32,066 bases of DNA from Muribaculaceae bacterium Isolate-037 (Harlan). Its GTDB lineage: Bacteria > Bacteroidota > Bacteroidia > Bacteroidales > Muribaculaceae. The position numbers and the translations under genes were made by a program. This document shows positions 17,098 through 23,650 of this stretch, piece after piece. The stretch covers positions 1 through 32,066 of the forward strand of contig RIAZ01000036.1 in assembly GCA_003762615.1 (NCBI GenBank). Reading direction: 5' to 3'. How positions within the stretch are numbered: the stretch's first letter is position 1; the number at the start of each line of letters is the position of its first letter. The notes under the pieces are model-generated. The model was not told where the DNA came from and made no database searches. It saw only the letters and a list, made by a program, of their open reading frames with translations.

Positions 17098-17135
17098 TTA
17101 CCGCTTCAATCCCATTGTTAGCCTTGAAGCGGTAA
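17098..17135 (-). terminator. Strong hairpin terminator, best on the - strand
   Basis: A perfect 12-bp stem (TTACCGCTTCAA at 17098-17109, TTGAAGCGGTAA at 17124-17135) has a 14-base loop. On the - strand it is followed by GTTTTTATG. It separates the mobile-element stretch from the HigBA locus. Confidence 0.7.
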
Positions 17136-17241
17136 TAATATTCATAATGTAATTCCTACAAATCCGATTATATGTTTCATGTCTTGTAACAAAGAAGTTG
17201 ATGGTATAAATTGATAATTCAAACCAGATGTGTTCACTTTT

Positions 17242-17273
17242 TTTGTGAATATGGAGAACTTTTATTACCTTTG
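17242..17273 (+). promoter_or_regulatory. higBA promoter
   Basis: The -33 TTTG (17242-17245) and -7 TACCTTTG (17266-17273) are separated by 20 bp, a full match to the Bacteroidota consensus. The predicted start point near 17280 is about 13 bases before the higB ATG. This rules out the longer upstream reading of higB. HigA-type antitoxins usually repress their own promoter here. Confidence 0.75.
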
Positions 17274-17292
17274 CAACGTAATACAAGTGAAT

Positions 17293-17607
17293 ATGGAAGT
17301 ACGATTTGACAAGCAATATCTCAAAGATTTGTATGAAAATGGCGATGCCGGCAAAAAGCACCGCTTTCAGCCTCAAATCGTCAAACGCTATATAAGAGTG
17401 GTAGATCTTATGATTGAATCCAATAATGTGGCGGCTCTTCTTCCGTATAATTCGTTGAATTACGAAAAACTGCATGGCGATAAGGAGGGACTGTCATCCG
17501 TCAGGGTTAATGATCAATATCGCATAGAATTTGAAGAGATTATAAACGGAACCGAAGTTATCGCCTCAATTGTAAATATAACAGAATTGTCAAATCACTA
17601 TAAATGA
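17293..17607 (+). CDS. higB: HigB-like RelE-superfamily toxin
   Basis: 104 residues from the ATG at 17293. The frame is open from 17230, but that start lies upstream of the promoter. The fold is RelE/ParE: MEVRFDKQYLKDLYENG at the start, then the conserved core GLSSVRVNDQYRIEFE and VASIVNITELSNHY at the C-terminus. HigB toxins cut mRNA at the ribosome and are neutralised by HigA. The antitoxin gene follows after 7 bases, giving the toxin-first order typical of higBA. The locus sits just outside the mobile-element remnant and may have been its stability module. Confidence 0.85.
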   Translation: MEVRFDKQYLKDLYENGDAGKKHRFQPQIVKRYIRVVDLMIESNNVAALLPYNSLNYEKLHGDKEGLSSVRVNDQYRIEFEEIINGTEVIASIVNITELSNHYK

Positions 17608-17614
17608 ATTTCAG

Positions 17615-17947
17615 ATGGAAGCCGTACAACAGAATATGATTGCAAACAATCTTACACCTGTCTATGCAACTCATCCCGGAGAGATCATAAAGGATGAACT
17701 GGAGTTTCGTGGCATATCCCAACGCAAGCTTGCGGAGGATATGGGCATCCGTTATACTGTCCTGAATGAAATTCTGAACGGTCATCGACCATTGACAGAG
17801 AAGACCGCATTGTTGTTTGAGGCTGCATTAGGTATTGATTCAGAACCTCTGATGAGGCTTCAGACCAAATATAATATGCAGACAATAAAACAGGACAAGA
17901 CCTTTATGGAGCGTCTCTCCAAGTTAAGACATATTGCAGCGTTATAA
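17615..17947 (+). CDS. higA: HigA-family antitoxin, XRE helix-turn-helix
   Basis: 110 residues. The HigA signature THPGEIIKDELEFRGISQRK leads into an XRE-type helix-turn-helix (KLAEDMG, YTVLNEILNGHRPLTEKTALLFEAALG), followed by a C-terminal helical tail. It binds and neutralises HigB and represses the shared promoter. It is intact. A diverged copy of its TEKTALLFEA segment is found alone at 21368-21432. Confidence 0.9.
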   Translation: MEAVQQNMIANNLTPVYATHPGEIIKDELEFRGISQRKLAEDMGIRYTVLNEILNGHRPLTEKTALLFEAALGIDSEPLMRLQTKYNMQTIKQDKTFMERLSKLRHIAAL

Positions 17948-18003
17948 ATTATTAAGTGGAATATGCTTATTTTTGTTATTAAAATCTAAAATGAACCTTC
18001 GGA

Positions 18004-18035
18004 CTTGGTAATGTGTCCGAAAGTCACTATTTTTG
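18004..18035 (+). promoter_or_regulatory. Consensus promoter of a possible small RNA
   Basis: A TTG at 18005-18007 is followed after 20 bp by TATTTTTG (18028-18035). No normal protein gene begins downstream within 600 bases. A strong terminator closes the unit at 18237. Confidence 0.6.
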
Positions 18036-18041
18036 CATATA

Positions 18042-18237
18042 GGATTGGTGCTGTCCGCAGAGGCGGCGGCAGAGTCGAAACATGGACAGTAGAAGTCCGG
18101 CACTAAATCGGCACAATCGTGAATCTGAATACATCTATCTGTTTGATATAACTGCATTTAGACAGCGTGGTTCAACCCCCTGTCTTTCCGCTTGTAAATA
18201 TTTAAAATCCTGTAAGTGATTTACTTGCAGGATTTTT
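18042..18237 (+). ncRNA. Possible ~195-nt small RNA, unidentified
   Basis: The stretch is bounded by a consensus promoter and a strong intrinsic terminator. Near the 5' end, CTGTCC and GGACAG can pair inside an outer GTGC/GCAC pairing (about 18049-18106), so the first 65 bases could fold stably. Near the 3' end, about 18169-18193 resembles the T-arm and acceptor 3' strand of a tRNA-Ser (loop TTCAACC, then TCTTTCCGC), with one mismatch in the T-stem. No matching 5' half of a tRNA precedes it. A 46-codon frame starting ATGGACAGTAG lies within the unit and could be a short peptide instead. I cannot match it to tmRNA, RNase P RNA or 6S RNA by eye. Confidence 0.35.
18204..18237 (+). terminator. 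Intrinsic terminator
   Basis: A 14-bp stem (18204-18217 with 18223-18236, one G-T pair) has a 5-base loop and ends in TTTTT. It closes the unit that starts at the 18004 promoter. Confidence 0.8.
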
Positions 18238-18260
18238 CATTATGGGAATATTAACTGAAA

Positions 18261-18340
18261 ATGCCATAAAAGCGCCCCGTTTTGGCATAGTTGTGCTACA
18301 GCCATACTACACAATCCGCTATACGGAAAGTGTAGCACAA
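18261..18340. repeat. Inverted repeats resembling an integrative-element end
   Basis: TTGTGCTACA (18291-18300) and TGTAGCACAA (18331-18340) are perfect 10-bp inverted repeats 30 bases apart. Just before them ATGCC-AAAA and TTTTGGCAT (18261-18288) form another imperfect hairpin. Repeated sites of this look flank tyrosine integrase genes in Bacteroidota elements, but no integrase gene is present here. The bases from about 18341 to 18658 hold no gene I can support; a 45-codon frame at 18455-18592 has no recognisable features. Confidence 0.45.
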
Positions 18341-18658
18341 AACAAGCTAATCTTCCAAAGGCAAACGTCATTATCTTTTAGCCGATATCGCCCTCGTTGG
18401 CGAAGCTATAACCCTTGCAATGAGAACAAACTATAAAAATTCAAACTTCGACCAATGAAAAAGATAAGAAAAACGTCTACAAAGATTATGCTTTGCATCT
18501 TGAAGTCAAGAACATGCTTTGCCTTGGCATACGGACGTCAACGTCTAACTTTGCAACCCCAAATTCCCAAGGTTCGACACACGAAGTTTTGAAGTAGAAT
18601 ATTATAAAAGGTAATCAATAGCTTAAACATTAAGTCCATCCCGGATTGTTATAAGTGT

Positions 18659-19108
18659 ATGAAAACTTATATGAAACCTACAAAAGAGGTATTGCGGCAA
18701 CGCTTGACACCGCTGCAATACGAAGTGACGCAGAACAGCGCCACGGAAAGACCATATTTCAATGAGTATAATGACGAATATCGTCCAGGCATCTATGTGG
18801 ACGTTACAACAGGCGAGCCATTATTTCTTTCAACAGACAAGTTTCGGTCAGGCTGCGGCTGGCCGGCGTTCTCACGTCCGATAGACGATAGCTTGATAGA
18901 AGAGGTTACGGATCTTTCTCACGGCATGAACCGCGTAGAGGTTAGAAGCAAGACCGGAGATGCCCATCTCGGTCATGTATTTCCAGATGGTCCACGCGAA
19001 ACAGGTGGGCTGAGATACTGTATAAACAGTGCGTCATTGAAGTTCATTCCCGAAAATAAAATGATAGAGTTCGGATACGGAGATTATCTTCCTCTTCTAC
19101 AAAAGTAA
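18659..19108 (+). CDS. msrB: Peptide-methionine (R)-S-oxide reductase MsrB
   Basis: 149 residues, the usual length of a free MsrB. It reduces the R form of methionine sulfoxide in proteins, using thioredoxin. The catalytic cysteine is C121 in GLRYCINSASLKF. The resolving cysteine is C66 in FRSGCGWPAF. The GDAHLGHVFPDG segment is conserved. The two CxxC zinc motifs of many MsrB proteins are absent. The N-terminus (KPTKEVLRQRLTP) is like the linker of MsrA-MsrB fusions, so this may descend from a fused gene, but the domain is complete. A start at the second ATG (residue 5) is equally possible; no clear ribosome binding site is seen. Confidence 0.93.
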   Translation: MKTYMKPTKEVLRQRLTPLQYEVTQNSATERPYFNEYNDEYRPGIYVDVTTGEPLFLSTDKFRSGCGWPAFSRPIDDSLIEEVTDLSHGMNRVEVRSKTGDAHLGHVFPDGPRETGGLRYCINSASLKFIPENKMIEFGYGDYLPLLQK

Positions 19109-19290
19109 TCGCCGTCGGCAGGCCGGATTTATCCAATTATAACGGGTACCTCGTTTTAAGAATAAAGCCACGTCATCGGATTTTGCTCCTTTGGGGTGGC
19201 TCTCGCTATGATAAGGAATTGTTGACAAACTTTTTACAAAATTATCCTGTGTATATTTGTGTTGCGCATTCAAAACTATCCCGTAATATA

Positions 19291-19322
19291 TTTGCCAAAT
19301 GGGAGGAGTGATAGTATTTTTG
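19291..19322 (+). promoter_or_regulatory. Orphan consensus promoter
   Basis: TTTG (19291-19294) and TATTTTTG (19315-19322) are separated by 20 bp. It points into the 3' end of the broken regulator on the other strand, where no + strand gene follows. It is probably the promoter of a gene removed by recombination. The rest of 19109-19407 shows no gene. Confidence 0.5.
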
Positions 19323-19407
19323 CAATTATATAACTTACAAAGAAGGTCAAAAACCAACAACTATTACGGATGTCAAGGTACCGCAATATGGGGTTAACAA
19401 GGATAAG

Positions 19408-19852
19408 TCATGACAAACAGCAAAAATCTCTATGCCTAAGGAAGAGGTTATGTCCATACTCGTCCTTTACACGAAGATTGACATTAAGATAATAGTCCTC
19501 CTTTTGGTCCATCGGTACTGTCTTCAGAAATTGTAAGAAACACAATTCATCTATATGTCTTTTTTCAATGTCCTCAGGCACAATAAGATTATAAACTTCA
19601 TCTTCCCCATATAGAATTAACTTGATGTCCGTTTTTACTATGGACGATATTTAGCTTCTCAGCAGTTTTACCAAAGCAGATGTATCCGATACGCTCTTTC
19701 AGATCACTGACTCCAGCTATTGAATTTTCAATCTCCGCATACATATCGGCAATATGACAATAATGTGAGAAACAATCAATTAACTGGCTCTTGTCATTAT
19801 AATTTTGATTTATAAATAATGAATCAAGTTTGTCTTTACCTGTCATGCTCAT
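19408..19852 (-). pseudogene. PAS/LuxR-type regulator remnant, frameshifted and truncated
   Basis: An 84-codon frame (MSMTGKDKLDSLFINQNYND... to SIWGR) ends at 19598-19600. The +1 frame then continues without a stop as EDEVYNLIVPEDIEKRHIDELCFLQ and onward for about 60 codons to a TGA at 19408-19410. Joined by restoring one base near 19605, this gives about 145 residues resembling the N-terminal domain of Bacteroidota LuxR-family regulators with a PAS-like sensor (AEIENSIAGVSDL, FLQFLKTVPMDQKEDYY). The C-terminal helix-turn-helix is missing. The family assignment is from memory of the pattern; the frameshift is seen directly. Confidence 0.55.
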
Positions 19853-19992
19853 ATCAATAATGATTATAAATCAGTATTTCGTGTTGGAAAATAAGTCATT
19901 AATTCTACAAATTTAATAAAAAATATGGTTATTTGATATTCATCTAAACTTATTCTTCCTTAGCCAAGATTAAATACTATCCTTTGGTCTGC

Positions 19993-20088
19993 TTATGGGC
20001 ATGAACGAAAGGCGAGCAATTGCAGCTCCGGCAGTCCATATCCTTTGATGTCTTCCGGTGAGTGAATGGCGTTGAGGTCAATTTCCAT
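19993..20088 (-). pseudogene. Short DXS-like N-terminal fragment
   Basis: A 31-codon frame whose ATG overlaps the 3' end of the quinone reductase gene. The peptide MEIDLNAIHSPEDIKGYGLP, continuing ELQLLA, closely resembles the N-terminus of 1-deoxy-D-xylulose-5-phosphate synthase (pattern I-x-SPED(L/I)K-x-L-x-x-x-EL-x-x-LA). It stops after RSCP, and no other frame continues the homology. It is likely the surviving start of a lost dxs copy that followed the reductase gene. Confidence 0.4.
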
Positions 20089-20644
20089 GGCAAACACTCT
20101 TTATGAGATTGATGAGTTTGGCTGCGTGATCATCCATCTTTGCATTGACGGCATCAAGCTCCTCCTGTGTATCCAATCCATAGTACATAGACCCGTAGGT
20201 ACCTACTTGACCCAAATACTCAATACCGCATAGCCAGCAGGTGGCCTTCATTGGGAGTGCCATTTTCTCTATATCCTCTCCCGAAGCCCCCGGCAGATAG
20301 TTCTTTTCCGGTGCCCCGCATGTGAAAGAGTCGATGAATTTCTTACCTTTAAGTTTGTCACCGCCGGGTCCGAACGCGAATCCCATCGCGAAGACATCCT
20401 CCACATACTTTTTGAGGATTGAGGGGGCGGAATACCACCATATAGGGTACTCGAAGACAATCAGATCCGCAGCGAGCAGACGGGTCTGTTCTTTCTCCAC
20501 GTCAATTTTGAAATCTGGATAGAGCTCTGCCAAGGTGACAATCTCCACATCCTGAAGCTGTGCTTTCACATCCTCAAGGATTCTCTTATTGTCCATTGAC
20601 ATCATAGGTGCTCCATGGCCATTGATAATAATTACTTTTTTCAT
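20078..20644 (-). CDS. NAD(P)H dehydrogenase (quinone), flavodoxin-like fold
   Basis: 188 residues, KefF/MdaB/NQO-type. The N-terminal strand and FMN loop KKVIIINGHGAP are followed by DLIVFEYPIWWYSAPSILKK, the family's hallmark, and by GFAFGPGGDKLKGKKF and TCGAPEKNY. It is expected to be a cytoplasmic FMN- or FAD-dependent reductase of quinones or electrophiles. An HxlR regulator lies about 360 bases away in the opposite direction; regulators of that family often control such oxidoreductases, so regulation by it is plausible. The length is normal and the gene looks intact. Confidence 0.88.
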   Translation of the reverse strand: MKKVIIINGHGAPMMSMDNKRILEDVKAQLQDVEIVTLAELYPDFKIDVEKEQTRLLAADLIVFEYPIWWYSAPSILKKYVEDVFAMGFAFGPGGDKLKGKKFIDSFTCGAPEKNYLPGASGEDIEKMALPMKATCWLCGIEYLGQVGTYGSMYYGLDTQEELDAVNAKMDDHAAKLINLIKSVCHGN

Positions 20645-20707
20645 ATTTTTTGTTGTCAGTTTTATACCTATAACATATAAAGGATGTGAAAAGTTGAGGA
20701 AATTTAA

Positions 20708-20950
20708 TTATAATTTGTTGATACTGATTATATTATCATATACTGATAAAAACCTCCCTATATGATTGTCTGCGAGATAGCCTATCTGAATGCAGAGCGA
20801 GCCTGAGGGCCGCGCCCAATATGAGGGAGATATTATCACAATACTATCTGTATCCGACAGCTTTTCGAGTAATTCGCTATATATTCCTGTGTTGAAGACA
20901 CACATTCCGGTTTCTTGACACTTGTTGCAGGCTATACAGCCGGTGACAAA
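20708..20950 (-). pseudogene. Flavodoxin-family (Fe-S flavoprotein-like) gene fragment
   Basis: The open frame begins right after a TAA at 20951-20953, with no start before the cysteine-rich motif GCIACNKCQETGMCVF. It continues ELLEKLSDTDSIVIISPSYW, the typical core of NAD(P)H-dependent FMN reductase or iron-sulfur flavoproteins, then degenerates (ARPSGSLCIQIGYLADN) and stops. The N-terminal FMN-binding strand and the C-terminal half are missing. It is divergent from the HxlR regulator gene, the usual arrangement, which suggests this was once its target. Confidence 0.6.
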
Positions 20951-21005
20951 TTATTGCCTATAAGTGATTTTATGACTAACTTTACAGTATAAAAATAGAA
21001 ATGAC

Positions 21006-21350
21006 ATGTACACAAGAAAAAAGACTCTCGATCTTGATTGCCCATTACGGCTGGCCATGGGGTTCATCGGCTCCAAGTGGAAGCCGTGTCTTCTGTTTGA
21101 ATTGCGCAAAGGTCCTCTACGTCCAAGCCAACTGCACAAGTTGTTGAAAGAGACACCTTCAAGAGTGCTGAATCAGACTCTGAAAGAACTTGAGGAGGAT
21201 GGCTTCGTAAGCAAAAAGATATATCCTGAACTGCCTCCGAGATCGGAATACTCGATAACAGATATTGGAGTCAGTTTTCTCCCTGTGATTGATACAATGT
21301 TTGAATGGGGAAAGCAATATAGGGACTCTATTATAAATACCGCGAAATAG
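21006..21350 (+). CDS. HxlR-family winged-helix transcriptional regulator
   Basis: 114 residues, normal length. The HxlR domain is clear: CPLRLAMGFIGSKWKPCLLF, then GPLRPSQLHKLLKETPSRVLNQTLKELEEDGFV and the wing YPELPPRSEYSITDIG. C12 is in the position of the redox-sensing cysteine of YodB/HypR-type members, so it may sense quinones or electrophiles (inference). It is transcribed away from the broken flavodoxin gene and lies near the quinone reductase. A near-consensus -7 box (TAACTTTA) lies about 25 bases upstream. Confidence 0.9.
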   Translation: MYTRKKTLDLDCPLRLAMGFIGSKWKPCLLFELRKGPLRPSQLHKLLKETPSRVLNQTLKELEEDGFVSKKIYPELPPRSEYSITDIGVSFLPVIDTMFEWGKQYRDSIINTAK

Positions 21351-21367
21351 AATGTTGGGGACAATAA

Positions 21368-21432
21368 ACAGAGAAGACCGCATTGTTATTTGAGGCAGTA
21401 TTGTCAACTATATTAATTTCTTTGGTTTAGAG
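21368..21432 (+). pseudogene. Orphan fragment of a higA copy
   Basis: Twenty bases from 21368 are identical to the intact higA at 17795-17814, and 8 of the next 9 bases also match after one change. In frame the fragment reads TEKTALLFEAVLS, against TEKTALLFEAALG in HigA, then runs out of homology and stops at 21430-21432. Nothing before 21368 resembles the rest of higA. The remaining bases from 21433 to 21538 hold no gene I can see. Confidence 0.6.
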
Positions 21433-21538
21433 CATGGCATCTGTAATGGTATAGCCTTCAGGGACTTGTCGGTGTGCATCGCACTGGGAAGTCATTTTAG
21501 GGACATTGAACGGGAGTCATGTCGTGAACTTTAGCCGG

Positions 21539-22315
21539 TTAGAGGAGGTGGATTATTGCATTGTAGATACCGTCATCGTCCCCGGATGTGGTCACGTAGT
21601 CGGCAATCTCTTTCAACTCTTCGTTGGCATTTCCCATTGCCACGCCGATTCCGGCTTTTTGGATTATTGACATATCGTTGCCCCCATCGCCGAATGCCAT
21701 TGTCTCGTCGATGCTGATACCTTGTCGGGCAATTATATCCAGTAGTCCGTTACCTTTATTGGCATCTTGTGCCGTTATGTCAGTGAAATCAGGATGCCAT
21801 CTTCCGGAGATGCAACCTTTTAGATATGGCATTATTTTCTCCTCTTCCGCTTTTGAGATTACGGGGGATAATTGCAGGATGCGTTGGCGGAGAATAGGCT
21901 CGATATTGTTGTCGGTCCGTAGATTCTGCACGTTGAGCAATTGACGGAATATGCGCTCGGAGTCCTCATTATTATTATACATTGTAAGATCTTTTTCGCC
22001 TACCAGCATGAAGGGGAATCCGATTCTGTCGGATAGCTCAATCATTTTCATCACATCGTCGTGCGGAATAGGTCTGCAAGAGATCACTTCATCTCCATAA
22101 AAGCAGAGAGCCCCGTTGGTCGTTATATATCCGTCGATAAGATGTTTTATCTCACTGAGGTTCGTGATAAGGGGGAGAGGGCGTCCTGTGGAGATATAGA
22201 TCTTCACGCTTTTGGATTTTGCCATCTCAATGGCTTTTATTGTGGAGGCAGGTATATGGTGAGTCTTGAAACTCACCAAAGTGCCGTCGATATCAAAGAA
22301 TATAGCTTTTATCAT
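21539..22315 (-). CDS. HAD-superfamily phosphatase, Cof type
   Basis: 258 residues from the ATG at 22315. A longer frame to 22363 exists, but MIKAIFFDIDGTL is the natural N-terminus. Motif I is FDIDGT (D8 nucleophile, D10), motif II is STGRP, and the C-terminal motif is GDGGNDMSIIQKAGIGVAMGNA. The cap domain is of Cof/IIB type. Members are cytoplasmic, Mg-dependent phosphatases of sugar phosphates, flavin or pyridoxal phosphates; the substrate cannot be told. A -7 box TAAATTTG (22410-22403, - strand) and a leader hairpin precede it. Confidence 0.92.
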   Translation of the reverse strand: MIKAIFFDIDGTLVSFKTHHIPASTIKAIEMAKSKSVKIYISTGRPLPLITNLSEIKHLIDGYITTNGALCFYGDEVISCRPIPHDDVMKMIELSDRIGFPFMLVGEKDLTMYNNNEDSERIFRQLLNVQNLRTDNNIEPILRQRILQLSPVISKAEEEKIMPYLKGCISGRWHPDFTDITAQDANKGNGLLDIIARQGISIDETMAFGDGGNDMSIIQKAGIGVAMGNANEELKEIADYVTTSGDDDGIYNAIIHLL

Positions 22316-22344
22316 ATTGTAACACGTTGGCTTGATTCTGGAAG

Positions 22345-22376
22345 AGAGGTCTCGCTGCAACACCAGTCAGACCTCT
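22345..22376 (-). promoter_or_regulatory. Hairpin in the leader of the HAD gene
   Basis: AGAGGTCT (22345-22352) and AGACCTCT (22369-22376) form an 8-bp perfect stem with a 16-base loop, about 30 bases upstream of the start. It has no T-run. It may affect translation or mRNA stability. Confidence 0.35.
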
Positions 22377-22402
22377 TACTTATATCATAACGTTCAGAAT
22401 TA

Positions 22403-22410
22403 CAAATTTA
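22403..22410 (-). promoter_or_regulatory. Possible -7 box for the HAD gene
   Basis: TAAATTTG on the - strand matches the Bacteroidota -7 consensus; the -33 region is only T-rich. The following bases up to 22598 contain no gene. Confidence 0.35.
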
Positions 22411-22652
22411 CAAATATTCTTTTATAAAATAAAATCGTGGAATGCCTTTGAGAATGCCGATATTGCCGCCTAATGATACGGTCGTGTAGTCAGGATTGTG
22501 GGTAGGGAAATTTCAAGATGACATTTTGCAATGATGGAAACGGATGTGGGTGTTGTCGGATATATGTTGTATAGCATTTTTATAAGAAATAATGTTAGAT
22601 GTTTGTTATATTGATAAATCCACATAGAAGACATTTAAATTCCTATAAAGAT

Positions 22653-23531
22653 ATGGCAGAAGATAGAATCATACCCCCTTCTGAACTGATCATAAATGAT
22701 GACGGTTCGGTTTTTCATATCCATTTGCGTCCTGAGCATCTGCGGGACAATATATTGCTTGTAGGCGATCCGGAAAGAGTCAACATGGTAGCGTCTTATT
22801 TTGATGAGATAGACTATGACATCAGTTCCCGCGAATTTCATGCCATAGGTGGTAGATACAAGGGGAAGGATATAATGTGCATATCTCACGGCATCGGACC
22901 CGACAACATAGAGATAGTGCTGACGGAGCTTGATGCTTTGGCAAACATTGATTTCAAGACGCGTAAGGTGAAGCCCCACCACTGCACGCTCAATCTTGTG
23001 CGTGTCGGCACGTCCGGCTCTCTGGTCTATGATTTGAAGATAGGGGATTTCGTTGTGGCACAGAAGGCGATCGGTTTTGACGGCATCCTGAATTTCTATG
23101 CCGACAGGGATAAGGTTTGTGATCTTGACTTCGAGAAGGCATTCTGTAGTTATGTGGCATGGGATCCGACATGGGCGGCTCCCTACGTGGTGGATGCTGA
23201 TGCAGATTTGGTGGATAGGATAGGAAAGGACGATATGTTGCGAGGTTATACCATAGCAGCCGTAGGATTCTATGCACCGCAGGGTAGGGAAGTGCGGTTG
23301 AAACTTAAAGATCCGCATCTCAACTCGAAGATAGAGAGTTTCAGATATGACGGCCGTCCGGTCACAAATTTTGAGATGGAGTCTGCCTGTCTTCAGGGAA
23401 TGGCGCGATTATTAGGTCATAAGGCAATGACTGTGTGCTGCATTATTGCCCAACGTGTGGCTGAAGATGTCAACACGGATTACAAGCCGTTTGTCGGAAA
23501 TCTTATCGAGACTGTTTTGCAGCGTTTCTGA
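22653..23531 (+). CDS. Nucleoside phosphorylase (uridine phosphorylase-like)
   Basis: 292 residues from the ATG at 22653 (MAEDRIIPPSELIIN). The open frame starts at 22599, but the extra 18 residues are not family-like. The PNP_UDP_1 fold is shown by the phosphate loop DNILLVGDPERV (GDPxR), the central GTSGSL, and the nucleoside-binding NFEMESACL near residue 250. It splits a nucleoside into base and (deoxy)ribose-1-phosphate in salvage. The larger size (~290 against ~250) is that of the Bacteroidota subfamily. The exact base is uncertain. A strong terminator follows. Confidence 0.9.
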   Translation: MAEDRIIPPSELIINDDGSVFHIHLRPEHLRDNILLVGDPERVNMVASYFDEIDYDISSREFHAIGGRYKGKDIMCISHGIGPDNIEIVLTELDALANIDFKTRKVKPHHCTLNLVRVGTSGSLVYDLKIGDFVVAQKAIGFDGILNFYADRDKVCDLDFEKAFCSYVAWDPTWAAPYVVDADADLVDRIGKDDMLRGYTIAAVGFYAPQGREVRLKLKDPHLNSKIESFRYDGRPVTNFEMESACLQGMARLLGHKAMTVCCIIAQRVAEDVNTDYKPFVGNLIETVLQRF

Positions 23532-23573
23532 TTGTGAGAAATTGAAGAAGTTGATAATAGATTTGAATATTCG

Positions 23574-23618
23574 ATCGGGGGAGAGGTGCTGGAATCTCTT
23601 CTCCGATTCTTTTTTTTC
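23574..23618 (+). terminator. Intrinsic terminator after the nucleoside phosphorylase
   Basis: A 12-bp stem with two G-T pairs (23574-23585 with 23596-23607) and a 10-base loop is followed by TTCTTTTTTTT. Confidence 0.8.
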
Positions 23619-23650
23619 TCCGGGTTTTAACCCGCTGATTTATTACATGT

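Noticed and set aside
17230..17292. Longer reading of HigB from 17230
   Set aside because: That start lies upstream of the promoter boxes, so the transcript would not contain it.
17950..17964. 15-base match (TATTAAGTGGAATAT) with 31619-31633 upstream of the rRNA promoter
   Set aside because: One 15-base match is about what chance gives in 32 kb of AT-rich DNA, and its distance to the promoter differs at the two sites.
22635..23318. 227-codon - strand frame opposite the nucleoside phosphorylase
   Set aside because: It is a shadow of a gene with clear family motifs; no sign of independent coding.
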